Positions 18,030 through 27,601 of a stretch of DNA of 33,584 nucleotides are shown in pieces; position 1 is the stretch's first letter, and the number at the start of each line of letters is the position of its first letter. The translations under genes were made by a program, and so were the position numbers. The notes beneath the pieces are model-generated. The model was given only the letters and a program-made list of their open reading frames with translations, was not told where the DNA came from and did not search any database. Source of the DNA: Melioribacter sp. (GTDB lineage Bacteria > Bacteroidota > Ignavibacteria > Ignavibacteriales > Melioribacteraceae); contig JAGXSM010000213.1 in the NCBI GenBank assembly GCA_018333725.1, forward strand, positions 1 through 33,584. The letters are read 5' to 3'.

Positions 18030-19070
18030 ATGAACAGAATAAAAAAGTTTTCGTTAATATTTCTGCCTCTTTTTGCTTTATTAATATTTTCCTGTACATC
18101 AACTTACGAATCAATCTATCCTACCTTAAACGATGGCAAATATGATAGTGAATTCCCATATAAAAGCTCCTCTAAACAGCTTGAAGAAATAAGCAATTCC
18201 ATAAAGCTTATTAATTGTATTGCGTTTTATAATAGTTATGTTTTTGATGAAAGCTCCTCGCTAACAATTAGAGAAGTAAAAAGAATTGATATTGAAAAAT
18301 CTGCTACAAAAGTAATATTCTATAATAATACTGCTTCGGGAACAGCAACAATTATTGGTGTGAATAACGGGAATGTTCTACTAATTACAGTTGCACATAT
18401 TGTAAATTTCCCTGATACAGTAATTTCATACTATTCTAATCCCGATGGAACTCCATCTCAAAAAGTTCAGAGTGTTTCAGTAAAAACGCGTCAATCAAAT
18501 TACATCCCCGATCTGCCCGATGGCGGAGACCTTGATATAGTTCTGATGGACAAATCACTTGACATTTGTCTGTTAGGTAAAAAGTTCGATTCAATTGCCG
18601 CATCACGGCTTTCTGTTTTTAATTATCAGTGGGGACTTTCTTCTGAACTGGAATGGGGTACTTTTATTTATGTCTTCGGTTACCCGATGAATTACAAAAT
18701 GATCTCTAAAGGAATTGTTAGCAGTCCGGGTAGAGAAAAAAATACATTCCTGATTGATGCGGTCTTTAATCGCGGATCGAGTGGAGGTATTGTCCTTGCG
18801 ATAAGAGATGGCATTCCAAACTTTGAATTAGTCGGATTGGTTAAATCGGTTCCGGCAGATTTTCAATATGTTGTTCACCCGCTCTCCAAAACTCAGGAGT
18901 TGGAATATAACCCTATGATTCCATACAAAGGTGAATTGTTTGTTCAAAAAGAACAGATTATGAGAACAGGAATAACCAAGGTAATTGGTATTGAAGCTGT
19001 TGCTGAGTTTATTAAACTGAACAGATCTTTTTTATTGAATAAAGGATTCTATGTTAATAACCTCTTTTAA
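18030..19070 (+). CDS. Trypsin-like serine protease, putative lipoprotein
   Basis: Lipobox LLIFSC; LLITVAHIV (His), FNRGSSGGIVLA (Ser GSSGG). Confidence 0.8.
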   Translation: MNRIKKFSLIFLPLFALLIFSCTSTYESIYPTLNDGKYDSEFPYKSSSKQLEEISNSIKLINCIAFYNSYVFDESSSLTIREVKRIDIEKSATKVIFYNNTASGTATIIGVNNGNVLLITVAHIVNFPDTVISYYSNPDGTPSQKVQSVSVKTRQSNYIPDLPDGGDLDIVLMDKSLDICLLGKKFDSIAASRLSVFNYQWGLSSELEWGTFIYVFGYPMNYKMISKGIVSSPGREKNTFLIDAVFNRGSSGGIVLAIRDGIPNFELVGLVKSVPADFQYVVHPLSKTQELEYNPMIPYKGELFVQKEQIMRTGITKVIGIEAVAEFIKLNRSFLLNKGFYVNNLF

Positions 19071-19094
19071 TTTTTTTTCTGATTATTTACCTGA

Positions 19095-20408
19095 TTACCC
19101 TTCCATAACTTCTTTTACTTCCCCTTTGGCAACCTTAACTATTATGTCGCCGAAAAGATCCATTTCTGAAGTTAACGTATAAACATTTGGTGTAACTCTG
19201 ATTCCTTTGAACTCAGGATGAATAATTGGTACGACATAAATCCTGTGCTTGCTAAGCAAATAGTCCACAAGCTTGGGTACATCCACTCCGTCAATGTAAA
19301 AGTTAACAAGTCCGCACCAGTTTGATGTATCGTCAATGTTAACTCTGAATTTAACATTCTTAAATCCCTTTACCCTGTTAATCCATCTTGAATGCAAGTA
19401 ACGGAATCTTTCGGCTTTTCTTTCAATACCGATAGCCTCATTAAATGCAAGAGCTTCTGCAACGGCATTATGTGTTGCAGCCGGATGAGTTCCTATTTCT
19501 TCAAACTTTCTGATATTCTCATCCATCTCTTTAGGTGCTGCCATTAAAGGCCATATTGTTTTGATCAAATCTTTTTTTACATACAACATACCGGTTCCAA
19601 CCGGTGCATAAGTCCATTTGTGAAGCGATGAACCAAAAAAATCAACGTCAAGATCAGAAAGTTTATACGGTATGTGATTGAATGAGTGAGCCGCATCGCA
19701 TATAACAGGAATTCCAGCATCATGGGCTAATTTACTTACCTGTAGTACCGGCAATATTTGTCCGGTTAGAAAACAAATGTGACTTACAAGAATAGCTTTA
19801 GTCTTTGGTGTAATTCCTTTCCGGAAAGCATTAACATAATCATCTTTATTCATCAAAGGTGTTGGATAAGGGACTTGAACAAGTTTAATTCCCCATCTTC
19901 TTTCGAGCTGGGTATATGTTGTAAGCATTCTTGGATAATCTTGAGTTGTGGTTAATACTTCGTCGCCTTCTTTTAAGTTCATTCCCTGTTGAACAATTTG
20001 CAACGATTCACTTGCATTACGGGTAACAGCAACTTCTTCCTTATCGCATCCGAATAAGATTGCAAGCTTCTCACGTACTGTTTCAATTTGGGGTTCTACA
20101 TGCCGCCACATAAAGTAAGCAGGTGCCTGGTTGGAGTAATCGATATAGCGTTTGAATGCATCGATTACAACTTTAGGTGCAGGAGAAACACCTCCGTTGT
20201 TTAGATTGATCAATGTTCTGTCGACCTCAAAAGCTGACTGAATCCGTCCCCAGAAAGCATCATCAGAGGCAAGTTCCTTTGCTGATTTATCAACTGCTAA
20301 TTGTTCAACTGCTTCTGCAACTCTTGCAATTGCATCGGTTTTAAGAACTACAAATGCTGCACCGGTGGTAAGTAAAAACCTGTTTAGAAATTCTCTGCGT
20401 GACGACAT
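19095..20408 (-). CDS. Class V aminotransferase-fold PLP enzyme (isopenicillin N epimerase-like) with Tat-type signal
   Basis: MSSRREFLNRFLLTTGAAFVVL twin-arginine N-terminus; VAVTRNASESLQIVQQG, VICDAAHSFNHIPYKLSDLDVDFFGSSLHKWTYAPVGTGMLYV (PLP lysine). Confidence 0.9.
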   Translation of the reverse strand: MSSRREFLNRFLLTTGAAFVVLKTDAIARVAEAVEQLAVDKSAKELASDDAFWGRIQSAFEVDRTLINLNNGGVSPAPKVVIDAFKRYIDYSNQAPAYFMWRHVEPQIETVREKLAILFGCDKEEVAVTRNASESLQIVQQGMNLKEGDEVLTTTQDYPRMLTTYTQLERRWGIKLVQVPYPTPLMNKDDYVNAFRKGITPKTKAILVSHICFLTGQILPVLQVSKLAHDAGIPVICDAAHSFNHIPYKLSDLDVDFFGSSLHKWTYAPVGTGMLYVKKDLIKTIWPLMAAPKEMDENIRKFEEIGTHPAATHNAVAEALAFNEAIGIERKAERFRYLHSRWINRVKGFKNVKFRVNIDDTSNWCGLVNFYIDGVDVPKLVDYLLSKHRIYVVPIIHPEFKGIRVTPNVYTLTSEMDLFGDIIVKVAKGEVKEVMEG

Positions 20409-20620
20409 GGTAAGCCCCTTTGAATTTTGGCTTCAAATTTTGAAATAATTTCCTCAAAAGCAATCATTATTTCTTAATATATTTTTAATGGGAATGAGCT
20501 AAAAACTATTAGAAATAGTTGGCATTGTTTATTACTTTAGCATAAGATTTTTTATGTCCGACAAGAGATTAATGAATTTCGATTCGGACCGATTTAATAA
20601 TTAACAGAGGGGATATTAAT

Positions 20621-21103
20621 TTGGCAGAAGAGATTAAAAAAGAACTATTGAGCAGAAAAACGATTGCGCTTGTTGCTCACGATAACAAGAAAAAAGATTT
20701 AATTGAATGGGCAAAGTATAACCGGGATTCATTGGCAAATCATACTATTCTTGCAACAGGAACTACGGGCATATTACTCGAAAAAACTCTCGACATAAAA
20801 ATTGAGAAGTTGCAAAGCGGACCATTAGGAGGCGATCAGCAAATTGGCGCTATGATTTCTCAAAGTGAAATCGACCTTTTAATTTTCTTCTGGGATCCGC
20901 TCGAAGCTCAACCGCACGATCCCGATGTTAAAGCTCTATTAAGAATTGCTGTAGTATGGAATATTCCTATTGCATGTAACCGTGCTTCGGCAGACTTTAT
21001 TTTTTCTTCTCCATTAATGACAAGCGAATATACACGCCTTGTACCGGATTATGAGAATTACAGAAAGCGAAGAATTGCTACAGAAGAAAATTCAAATGAA
21101 TAA
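20621..21103 (+). CDS. mgsA: Methylglyoxal synthase
   Basis: [91 protein letters not shown] start. Confidence 0.96.
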   Translation: MAEEIKKELLSRKTIALVAHDNKKKDLIEWAKYNRDSLANHTILATGTTGILLEKTLDIKIEKLQSGPLGGDQQIGAMISQSEIDLLIFFWDPLEAQPHDPDVKALLRIAVVWNIPIACNRASADFIFSSPLMTSEYTRLVPDYENYRKRRIATEENSNE

Positions 21104-21605
21104 ACCCGATAAAACAGAATATGCAGAATACTATCACAAATATGTGTTAGAAGTCCCCGCCGGAAATATTACAGATATACTCGAAGATCAATTAAACTCT
21201 TCCGTTGAATTTCTATCGGGAATTTCCGAGGATAAATCGATTTACAGATATCAGCCCGGTAAGTGGAGTATCCGCGAAGTGCTTGGGCATATAATAGATT
21301 CAGAACGTGTTTTTGCTTACCGCGCGTTAAGGTTTTCGAGAGGAGATCAAAAACCATTACAGGGTTTTGATGAGAATCTTTACATAAATAATTCCAATTA
21401 TAATATGATCGGCATTCAATTTCTGATCGAAGAATTTTATCATCTCCGCAAATCGACAATATCCTTATTCAGATTGATGAAAAATGAAATGTGGCTTAAC
21501 AAAGGAAATGCTTCCGGTTATGATGTTACAGTTAGAGGGTTAGCATACATAATCGCCGGACATGCAGAACATCATTTAAGAGTAATTAAGGAGAGGTATT
21601 TGTAG
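21096..21605 (+). CDS. DinB family protein
   Basis: [34 protein letters not shown] ... [17 protein letters not shown] at 21096 overlaps the mgsA stop. Confidence 0.88.
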   Translation: MNKPDKTEYAEYYHKYVLEVPAGNITDILEDQLNSSVEFLSGISEDKSIYRYQPGKWSIREVLGHIIDSERVFAYRALRFSRGDQKPLQGFDENLYINNSNYNMIGIQFLIEEFYHLRKSTISLFRLMKNEMWLNKGNASGYDVTVRGLAYIIAGHAEHHLRVIKERYL

Positions 21606-22130
21606 ATGTCACTTCTTGTATTAGCATATCCAACAATTGAAAAGAAAGATTTCAACTGGATTCAATCTGTCCGTAAAGATCACGACGAGCGTTATTACAA
21701 AATAGTAAATCCCCATTTTACGATTGTCTTTCCTGTAAACAATTGCGAGTATAATCAATTATCCGAGCACGTTAATAAAGTAACCAGAAAATTCGGAACA
21801 TTTTTCTTTGTGTTGAGATGTGCCCAGATTGTAAAAGATTCCTTCAGTGATTATACGGATGTCTTTCTTATTCCAGAGGAAGGATACCGGTTGTTTGTAA
21901 AACTTCATGACGCACTTTATTCTGGAATATTAGAGAAAGAATTGAGGCTCGATATTCCATTTATTCCCCATTTAGGTATTGCAAACAGTCTCGACCCGCT
22001 TAAATGCAAGGACCTTGCCGATAAACTGAACAGTAAGAATATCGAAATAGTTGGTGCTATTAATAAACTTGATATTGTTTCTTACGAAGAGAATAATGTA
22101 AAATCTCTCGGCTCAATTGTTTTGCAGTAA
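21606..22130 (+). CDS. 2'-5' RNA ligase superfamily protein
   Basis: PHFTIVFPV and PFIPHLGIA (two HxT/HxG-like motifs). Confidence 0.78.
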   Translation: MSLLVLAYPTIEKKDFNWIQSVRKDHDERYYKIVNPHFTIVFPVNNCEYNQLSEHVNKVTRKFGTFFFVLRCAQIVKDSFSDYTDVFLIPEEGYRLFVKLHDALYSGILEKELRLDIPFIPHLGIANSLDPLKCKDLADKLNSKNIEIVGAINKLDIVSYEENNVKSLGSIVLQ

Positions 22131-22197
22131 AATTACAAAATGATAAAACCAATTTAACTGCAATACGACTAATGGTTAAGAGTTTATAAAATAATTA

Positions 22198-22536
22198 ATG
22201 AAAAAAATTAAGTACATAATCGGCAACATAAGTATAGAAGCCGTCCTTTGGACAATAGCACTTCTATATTTGTTATTTATTAATCCATATGAAGTGCAGA
22301 AATTTACATTGTGTCCTTTCCACAATATGGGTATTGAATATTGTCCCGGTTGCGGACTCGGAAGGTCGATATCATTTTTATACCATGGAGATTTTATTCA
22401 TTCATTAAAAACACATCCGCTTGGCATAGCTGCTTTCATTCTGATTTTACTTAGAATAATTCAATTGACAAAACAAACCATAAAAAACATTAAATCACAA
22501 AAGAGAGGTGATTCATGGCAAACGTCTATGAATTAA
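22198..22536 (+). CDS. DUF2752 domain membrane protein
   Basis: CPFHNMGIEYCPGCGLGRSISFLYHGDFIHSLKTHPLG. Confidence 0.88.
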   Translation: MKKIKYIIGNISIEAVLWTIALLYLLFINPYEVQKFTLCPFHNMGIEYCPGCGLGRSISFLYHGDFIHSLKTHPLGIAAFILILLRIIQLTKQTIKNIKSQKRGDSWQTSMN

Positions 22537-22859
22537 TGCCCGAAATTATGGGCGAAGAACAAATGTACATCTCAAGTTTAATCAAGAACCTTGACGATCA
22601 GAAAGCGCAGCAATTTGCAAACATCTACCGTGCCCGCAGAAGAGATCCAATGATTATACTTCTCGTTACGCTTGTTGGATTTTTAGGAATTGCCGGAATT
22701 CAAAGATTTTTAACCGACCAGATCGGACTAGGAATTTTATATTTACTGACCGGCGGTATTTGTTTAATTGGAACAATTATAGACCTGGTTAATTACAAAA
22801 GAATCGCATTTGAGTATAATCAGAAGCAAGCAGCTCAAATTATAATGATGATTAAATAA
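22515..22859 (+). CDS. TM2 domain-containing protein
   Basis: Two TM segments around GIAGIQRFLTDQIGLGILYLLTGGICLIGTIIDL. Overlaps the DUF2752 gene. Confidence 0.85.
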   Translation: MANVYELMPEIMGEEQMYISSLIKNLDDQKAQQFANIYRARRRDPMIILLVTLVGFLGIAGIQRFLTDQIGLGILYLLTGGICLIGTIIDLVNYKRIAFEYNQKQAAQIIMMIK

Positions 22860-22976
22860 AATTAATTGCTTTGTTCTGTTTGAAAATTATCATTATGTTT
22901 AAGACGGTAGGCAATCGAAAAGTTTTTTAGTTGTCTCGTTTTATTTAATTAGTATAATTTCATAGGAGTCTATTCA

Positions 22977-23189
22977 ATGGCAGAACGTGAAAGCGGAACC
23001 GTAAAATGGTTTAATGCTGCAAAAGGTTTCGGTTTTATCGAACGCACGCAAGGCGGAGACATATTTGTTCACTTTTCTTCTATCAAATCCGAAGGTTTTA
23101 AAAGTCTTGAAAAAGGCCAGAAGGTTGAGTTCACTGTTGGTGACGGACCAAAGGGACCGCAAGCTCAAGACGTCACCTTAGTGAAATAA
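22977..23189 (+). CDS. Cold-shock protein (CspA family)
   Basis: [31 protein letters not shown] ... [12 protein letters not shown]: canonical RNP1/RNP2. Confidence 0.98.
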   Translation: MAERESGTVKWFNAAKGFGFIERTQGGDIFVHFSSIKSEGFKSLEKGQKVEFTVGDGPKGPQAQDVTLVK

Positions 23190-23211
23190 TAAAGTATTAT
23201 TAACTACGTGC

Positions 23212-23242
23212 AAACCCCCGAATTATGTGGGTTTATTTTTTC
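23212..23242 (+). terminator. Rho-independent terminator of the csp gene
   Basis: aaacccccgaattatgtgggttt followed by attttttc. Confidence 0.8.
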
Positions 23243-23296
23243 TATTACTATGTCTTCTAAATTCTTACTTAATTTTGAACTTAGAATTCAATCATA

Positions 23297-23326
23297 TTGT
23301 TATGACATTTATAAAAAATAAATTTT
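23297..23326 (+). promoter_or_regulatory. Putative Bacteroidota-type promoter (-33 ttg, 19-bp spacer, -7 taaatttt)
   Basis: ttg at 23297-23299 and taaatttt at 23319-23326 (7/8 to TAnnTTTG), ending 4 nt before the GTG of the poly-Cys ORF. Confidence 0.4.
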
Positions 23327-23330
23327 AACA

Positions 23331-23426
23331 GTGAAGACCAGATACACATATTATCTCATACTGATTTTCGGTAAAACTGAAAAACATTCCCTTTCTTTAA
23401 GCAGCCGCTGTTGTTGTTGCTTCTAA
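23331..23426 (+). CDS. Candidate poly-cysteine leader peptide: MKTRYTYYLILIFGKTEKHSLSLSSRCCCCF*
   Basis: My translation from GTG 23331: GTG AAG ACC AGA TAC ACA TAT TAT CTC ATA CTG ATT TTC GGT AAA ACT GAA AAA CAT TCC CTT TCT TTA AGC AGC CGC TGT TGT TGT TGC TTC TAA. Four consecutive Cys codons 54 nt upstream of the cysE ATG. Absent from the supplied ORF track. Confidence 0.72.
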   Translation: MKTRYTYYLILIFGKTEKHSLSLSSRCCCCF

Positions 23427-23433
23427 TTTTTTT
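23399..23433 (+). promoter_or_regulatory. Candidate attenuator hairpin overlapping the poly-Cys codons
   Basis: AAGCAGC (23399-23405) can pair with GTTGCTT (23416-23422, one G-U); then ctaa and T7 at 23427-23433. Confidence 0.4.
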
Positions 23434-23479
23434 ACTATCAAATTCATTTCAAATAAAATTTTTATCAGGATAAATTAAT

Positions 23480-24325
23480 ATGGAAACGAACAATAAGTTA
23501 GATTCATTCATAACCGAGTTGCAAAGTAAAAGAGAGCTGCATTCCTGCACAATCTCTCTAAAAAATAATACTGTTAACTTCATTAATAGTCAGATTAGTT
23601 TGCTTTTTCCGCACTTTGCAGAAAAAATAGATAACAAAAGCATTCCACAAGAAATCGATTCTATAAAGAATCAGTTAATAAAATTAATTAATTCACTAAA
23701 CGGATTGACTAAAATTGATGCTGAAAGTGTAACTCAGAATTACATCGAAAAATTGCCGGATATTCATAATAAATTATGGATGGATGCTAATGCAATTTAT
23801 GATGGCGATCCGGCTGCAGAAAGTATTGACGAGGTAATACTCGCATACCCCGGTTTTATGGCAATTCTGATTTACAGATTTGCGCACGAACTATATAAAC
23901 TTAGAGTCCCTATAATACCAAGAATAATGTCGGAACATGCTCATCAAATAACGGGTGTCGACATTCATCCTGGTGCAGTAATCGGTTCTCCGTTTTTTAT
24001 TGATCACGGGACGGGAATAGTAATTGGAGAAACAACTGTAATTGGCAATAATGTAAAAATATATCAGGGAGTAACTCTTGGCGCGCTAAGTGTTAAAAAA
24101 GAATTATCAAATGTAAAGAGGCACCCTACCATAGAAGATGATGTAATAATTTATGCGCAATCGGTTATTCTTGGAGGTAATACAGTCATCGGTAAAAACA
24201 GTGTAATAGGTGGCAACTCGTGGATTGTTCAAAGTATTTCTCCTAATTCGGTTGTGAATAATAAAAACGAAGTAAGAATCAAATCAAACAAAGATTTTGA
24301 AGAACCAATTAACTTTATTATTTGA
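23480..24325 (+). CDS. cysE: Serine O-acetyltransferase
   Basis: [74 protein letters not shown] left-handed beta-helix SAT signature. Confidence 0.96.
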   Translation: METNNKLDSFITELQSKRELHSCTISLKNNTVNFINSQISLLFPHFAEKIDNKSIPQEIDSIKNQLIKLINSLNGLTKIDAESVTQNYIEKLPDIHNKLWMDANAIYDGDPAAESIDEVILAYPGFMAILIYRFAHELYKLRVPIIPRIMSEHAHQITGVDIHPGAVIGSPFFIDHGTGIVIGETTVIGNNVKIYQGVTLGALSVKKELSNVKRHPTIEDDVIIYAQSVILGGNTVIGKNSVIGGNSWIVQSISPNSVVNNKNEVRIKSNKDFEEPINFII

Positions 24326-24336
24326 AAGGATACGTT

Positions 24337-25248
24337 ATGAAAGCAAATAACATACTTGAAACTATCGGCAACACACCACATGTTAAAATAAACCGCATCT
24401 TTGGTAATAAACACGAAATATGGATTAAGCTCGAACGTGCAAATCCTGGGGCTAGTATTAAAGACCGGATTGCACTCGCAATGATAGAAGAAGCTGAAAA
24501 ACAGGGAATAATAAAACCCGATAGTGTAATTGTTGAACCAACTTCCGGAAACACCGGTATTGGCTTAGCAATGGTTGCGGCTGTTAAAGGTTATCAACTG
24601 ATCTTAGTAATGCCGGAATCAATGTCGGTTGAAAGAAGAAAAGTTATGGCTGCATACGGAGCTAAATTCGAATTAACACCCCGTGAATTAGGAATGAGAG
24701 GTGCTATTGAAAAAGCAAATGAAATTGCAGCCCAAAATCCAAAAGCCTGGATACCACAGCAATTTGAAAATAGGGCAAATGTAAATATTCACATTAGCAC
24801 TACGGCAAAAGAAATATTAAATGATTTTGCCGATGGAATTGATTATCTGATAACAGGTGTTGGAACGGGCGGACATATTACCGGCGTATCAAAAGTACTT
24901 AAAGAAAAATTTCCTCAGCTTAAAACTTTTGCGGTTGAACCTGAATTATCGCCAGTACTTTCCGGCGGCAAACCAAGTCCGCATCCTATCCAGGGAATTG
25001 GAGCTGGATTTATTCCTAAAATACTCGATGCTTCTGTTCTTGATGGGGTAATTACAGTATCAAAAGAAGATGCGTTCGAATTTGCACAACGTGCTGCAAA
25101 AGAAGAAGGAATTTTTATGGGAATATCTTCAGGTGCATCACTCGCGGCAGTATCAAAAAAGATAAAAGAGATTCCAGAAGGGAAAAAAATTCTTACTTTT
25201 AATTATGATACTGGAGAAAGATATTTATCTATAGAGGGTTTGTACTGA
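24337..25248 (+). CDS. cysK: Cysteine synthase (O-acetylserine sulfhydrylase)
   Basis: [83 protein letters not shown] at 24337 with upstream gaaagga. Confidence 0.96.
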   Translation: MKANNILETIGNTPHVKINRIFGNKHEIWIKLERANPGASIKDRIALAMIEEAEKQGIIKPDSVIVEPTSGNTGIGLAMVAAVKGYQLILVMPESMSVERRKVMAAYGAKFELTPRELGMRGAIEKANEIAAQNPKAWIPQQFENRANVNIHISTTAKEILNDFADGIDYLITGVGTGGHITGVSKVLKEKFPQLKTFAVEPELSPVLSGGKPSPHPIQGIGAGFIPKILDASVLDGVITVSKEDAFEFAQRAAKEEGIFMGISSGASLAAVSKKIKEIPEGKKILTFNYDTGERYLSIEGLY

Positions 25249-25263
25249 TATAATTGAAGAGTT

Positions 25264-25298
25264 TTACTCCCATTCTTAAACGTGAATGGGAGTAAATT
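25264..25298. terminator. Convergent-gene terminator hairpin (possibly bidirectional)
   Basis: ttactcccattc ... gaatgggagtaa between cysK (+) and the decarboxylase (-). Confidence 0.75.
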
Positions 25299-25301
25299 CT
25301 A

Positions 25302-26759
25302 TTACTGATTTTTCAGTTCATTTAGTTTTTCATTTATTAATTTCCATGCAAACTCAACATGCTTTTCTTCCATTCGTAATCCAGAGATTACCAATCTGAT
25401 TGTAAACTTTCCTTTTAGTTTAGTGTGGACTAAAAATATTTTTCCCGTTTCATTGAGCATGTTCAGTAATTTTTCGTTCAAGAGATTTAATTCATTTTCA
25501 TTCAGGTTATCATTGGGTTTAGCACGAAAACAAATTGTACCAAAGTAAACCGGAGCTAATCTTTCGAATTTAGGATTTCCATCAATCCAGCCGGCAAAAA
25601 GTTTTGCTAACCTTAAATGCTCTCTTAATCTCTGTTGTAATCCTTCAATACCAAAGTACCGCAGAACAAACCAGAATTTTAGAGAGCGGAATCTTCTGCC
25701 AAGTTGAATTCCGTAATCCATATAATTAATTACGGATTCTTCGGTTGTCTTAAGATATTCAGGAACAAGACTGAATGCTCTTTTCAAAACATCCGGCTTG
25801 GATGTGTAGAGAATACTGAAATCAACCGGAACAAAGAGCCATTTATGCGGATTGATAACAATCGAATCTGCTTTTTCCATTCCCTTAAAATAACTTTCCA
25901 TTTCCGGAAGCATTGCAGTTACCCCTGCATACGCACTATCAACGTGAAGCCATATCTTTTCTTTCTCGCATATTTCAGCAATCGCATCAACAGGATCTAC
26001 AGCTGTTGAAGAAGTTGTTCCAATAGTTGCAACTACACAAAACGGATGATAACCTTTTAACCTATCTTCATTAATTGCAGCTTCTAATTTATCCGGTATC
26101 ATTGCAAAGTTTTCATCGGTTGGAATTTTCCTTGTTCCGGTTAATCCTATTCCAAGCGTTAAAGCAGCTTTCTCAATTGATGAGTGCGTCTGTTCCGTGC
26201 AATACAAAATCAATCTTGGTAAACCGGTCATTCCATTTGTGCGGACATCCAGACCTGTGTATTCACGCGCAGCAGCTATTGCATGCATTGTGCTCACAGA
26301 TGCTGTATCATACACAATACCAAAGTAATTCGAAGGCAAGCCAATAATCTCGCGGAACCAGTTAAGAACAGTTTCTTCCAGTTCAGTCCCGGAAGGATTC
26401 GATTTCCAGACCATTCCGTTTGTATTGAACGCTGCCGATAGTAATTCACCCAAAATTCCCGGTCCGCTCGATGTTGAATTGAAATATGCCATAAAGTTCG
26501 GATGATTCCAGTGAGCAACACCGGGTAAAATAATTTTATTCAGGTCATCAATTATTCTTTCAAACTTTTCTCCATCCGCTGGAGCTTTACCGGGTAATTG
26601 GGATTTTACTTCGCCGGGTTTTATTTGTGCAAGTACGGGATACTTTTCGATGTTATCGAGGTAATCGGCAACCCAATCGATTAATTGGTAACCGTATTTT
26701 TTAAATTCCTCGGAAGGCATATCCAAGGAATTCTTGCTCATGCTCTTAATCTTGCTCAT
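25302..26759 (-). CDS. Pyridoxal-dependent (aromatic amino acid-type, group II) decarboxylase
   Basis: GVAHWNHPNFMAYFNSTSSGPGILGELLSAAFN, VATIGTTSSTAVDPV, WLHVDSAYAGV, ADSIVINPHKWLFVPVDFS. Confidence 0.95.
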   Translation of the reverse strand: MSKIKSMSKNSLDMPSEEFKKYGYQLIDWVADYLDNIEKYPVLAQIKPGEVKSQLPGKAPADGEKFERIIDDLNKIILPGVAHWNHPNFMAYFNSTSSGPGILGELLSAAFNTNGMVWKSNPSGTELEETVLNWFREIIGLPSNYFGIVYDTASVSTMHAIAAAREYTGLDVRTNGMTGLPRLILYCTEQTHSSIEKAALTLGIGLTGTRKIPTDENFAMIPDKLEAAINEDRLKGYHPFCVVATIGTTSSTAVDPVDAIAEICEKEKIWLHVDSAYAGVTAMLPEMESYFKGMEKADSIVINPHKWLFVPVDFSILYTSKPDVLKRAFSLVPEYLKTTEESVINYMDYGIQLGRRFRSLKFWFVLRYFGIEGLQQRLREHLRLAKLFAGWIDGNPKFERLAPVYFGTICFRAKPNDNLNENELNLLNEKLLNMLNETGKIFLVHTKLKGKFTIRLVISGLRMEEKHVEFAWKLINEKLNELKNQ

Positions 26760-26764
26760 GCTCT
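26732..26764 (-). repeat. 18-bp-period tandem duplication of the start-codon region of the decarboxylase gene
   Basis: agagcATGAGCAAGA occurs at 26764-26750 and 26746-26732 (minus strand), giving two in-frame ATGs (26759, 26741). Confidence 0.9.
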
Positions 26765-27601
26765 CTAAAATTTTGTTTTACTTAACCACTCACAAACAAT
26801 TCTTGTAAGCTTTATTCTGCTATCGGAGAAGGAGTGACCGGTTTCTAAAATATGTTCTTCAAAATTTGCTGCGCCTGAAATTTTTAATGCACCAACCAAA
26901 GGTTTATGATGAATATCGAGCGGTGCTATCGTATCATGTTTAGCAACTATTATAAGCCAATTTTTACTTTTCAAAGTATCAAGATGATTTAGCAGGTTCC
27001 ACTCTTTTTTATTTGTGATCATTTCATTCAATAATGTTACCGCTGATTCACACCTAACAAATTCCATTGCCGGCTGCATCGTATCGGCACTAAACTGAAT
27101 CAGCTCGTTATTTCCTTCAATGAATTCTCCGAAAAGACCTGAATTGAAACCGGCAAGGGATGCAACATTTTTTATATCGCCATATTTAAGTGAATTGTAA
27201 ACGGCTGAAAATCCACCCATGCTATGACCGATTAAAATAATTTTGTTGCTGTCAACTTTATATTTTTCTTCAGCAGATTTACTTTTTAAAAATCGAATTG
27301 CATTATCAGTATCTTCAATAAGGTTTGTCCATCTGTACTCCCCTTCACTCCCCCAGCACCCGCGGTAGTGAAAAACCATAACATTAAAACCGCTTCTTCT
27401 AACAGCATGAGCGATATCATAATTTACTTCGTTACCCGGGAAACCATGAAGCAGAAGTATTGTGGGGTGGAGCCCCTCGCCGGATGCAAAGAAAAATGTG
27501 CCGAGCAATCTGCATCCATTACTGGTAAATGAAACCGGCTGCATCGAAGCTGGAAATTTGGAGTCGTTAGGAGCGTCCTGGGTTACTGGATCGAAATTCA
27601 T
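26765..27601 (-). CDS. Alpha/beta hydrolase
   Basis: TILLLHGFPGNEVNYDIAHAVRRSGFNVMVFHYRGCWGSEG, KIILIGHSMGGFSAV, IVAKHDTIAPLD, LETGHSFSD. Confidence 0.93.
   Translation of the reverse strand: MNFDPVTQDAPNDSKFPASMQPVSFTSNGCRLLGTFFFASGEGLHPTILLLHGFPGNEVNYDIAHAVRRSGFNVMVFHYRGCWGSEGEYRWTNLIEDTDNAIRFLKSKSAEEKYKVDSNKIILIGHSMGGFSAVYNSLKYGDIKNVASLAGFNSGLFGEFIEGNNELIQFSADTMQPAMEFVRCESAVTLLNEMITNKKEWNLLNHLDTLKSKNWLIIVAKHDTIAPLDIHHKPLVGALKISGAANFEEHILETGHSFSDSRIKLTRIVCEWLSKTKF

Noticed and set aside
22515-22859. DUF2752/TM2 overlapping pair as a novel system
   Set aside because: To my knowledge these families commonly neighbour each other in Bacteroidota; no additional unusual component was seen.
25704-26347. 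Plus-strand ORFs inside the decarboxylase gene
   Set aside because: Antisense shadows of a well-supported PLP decarboxylase.
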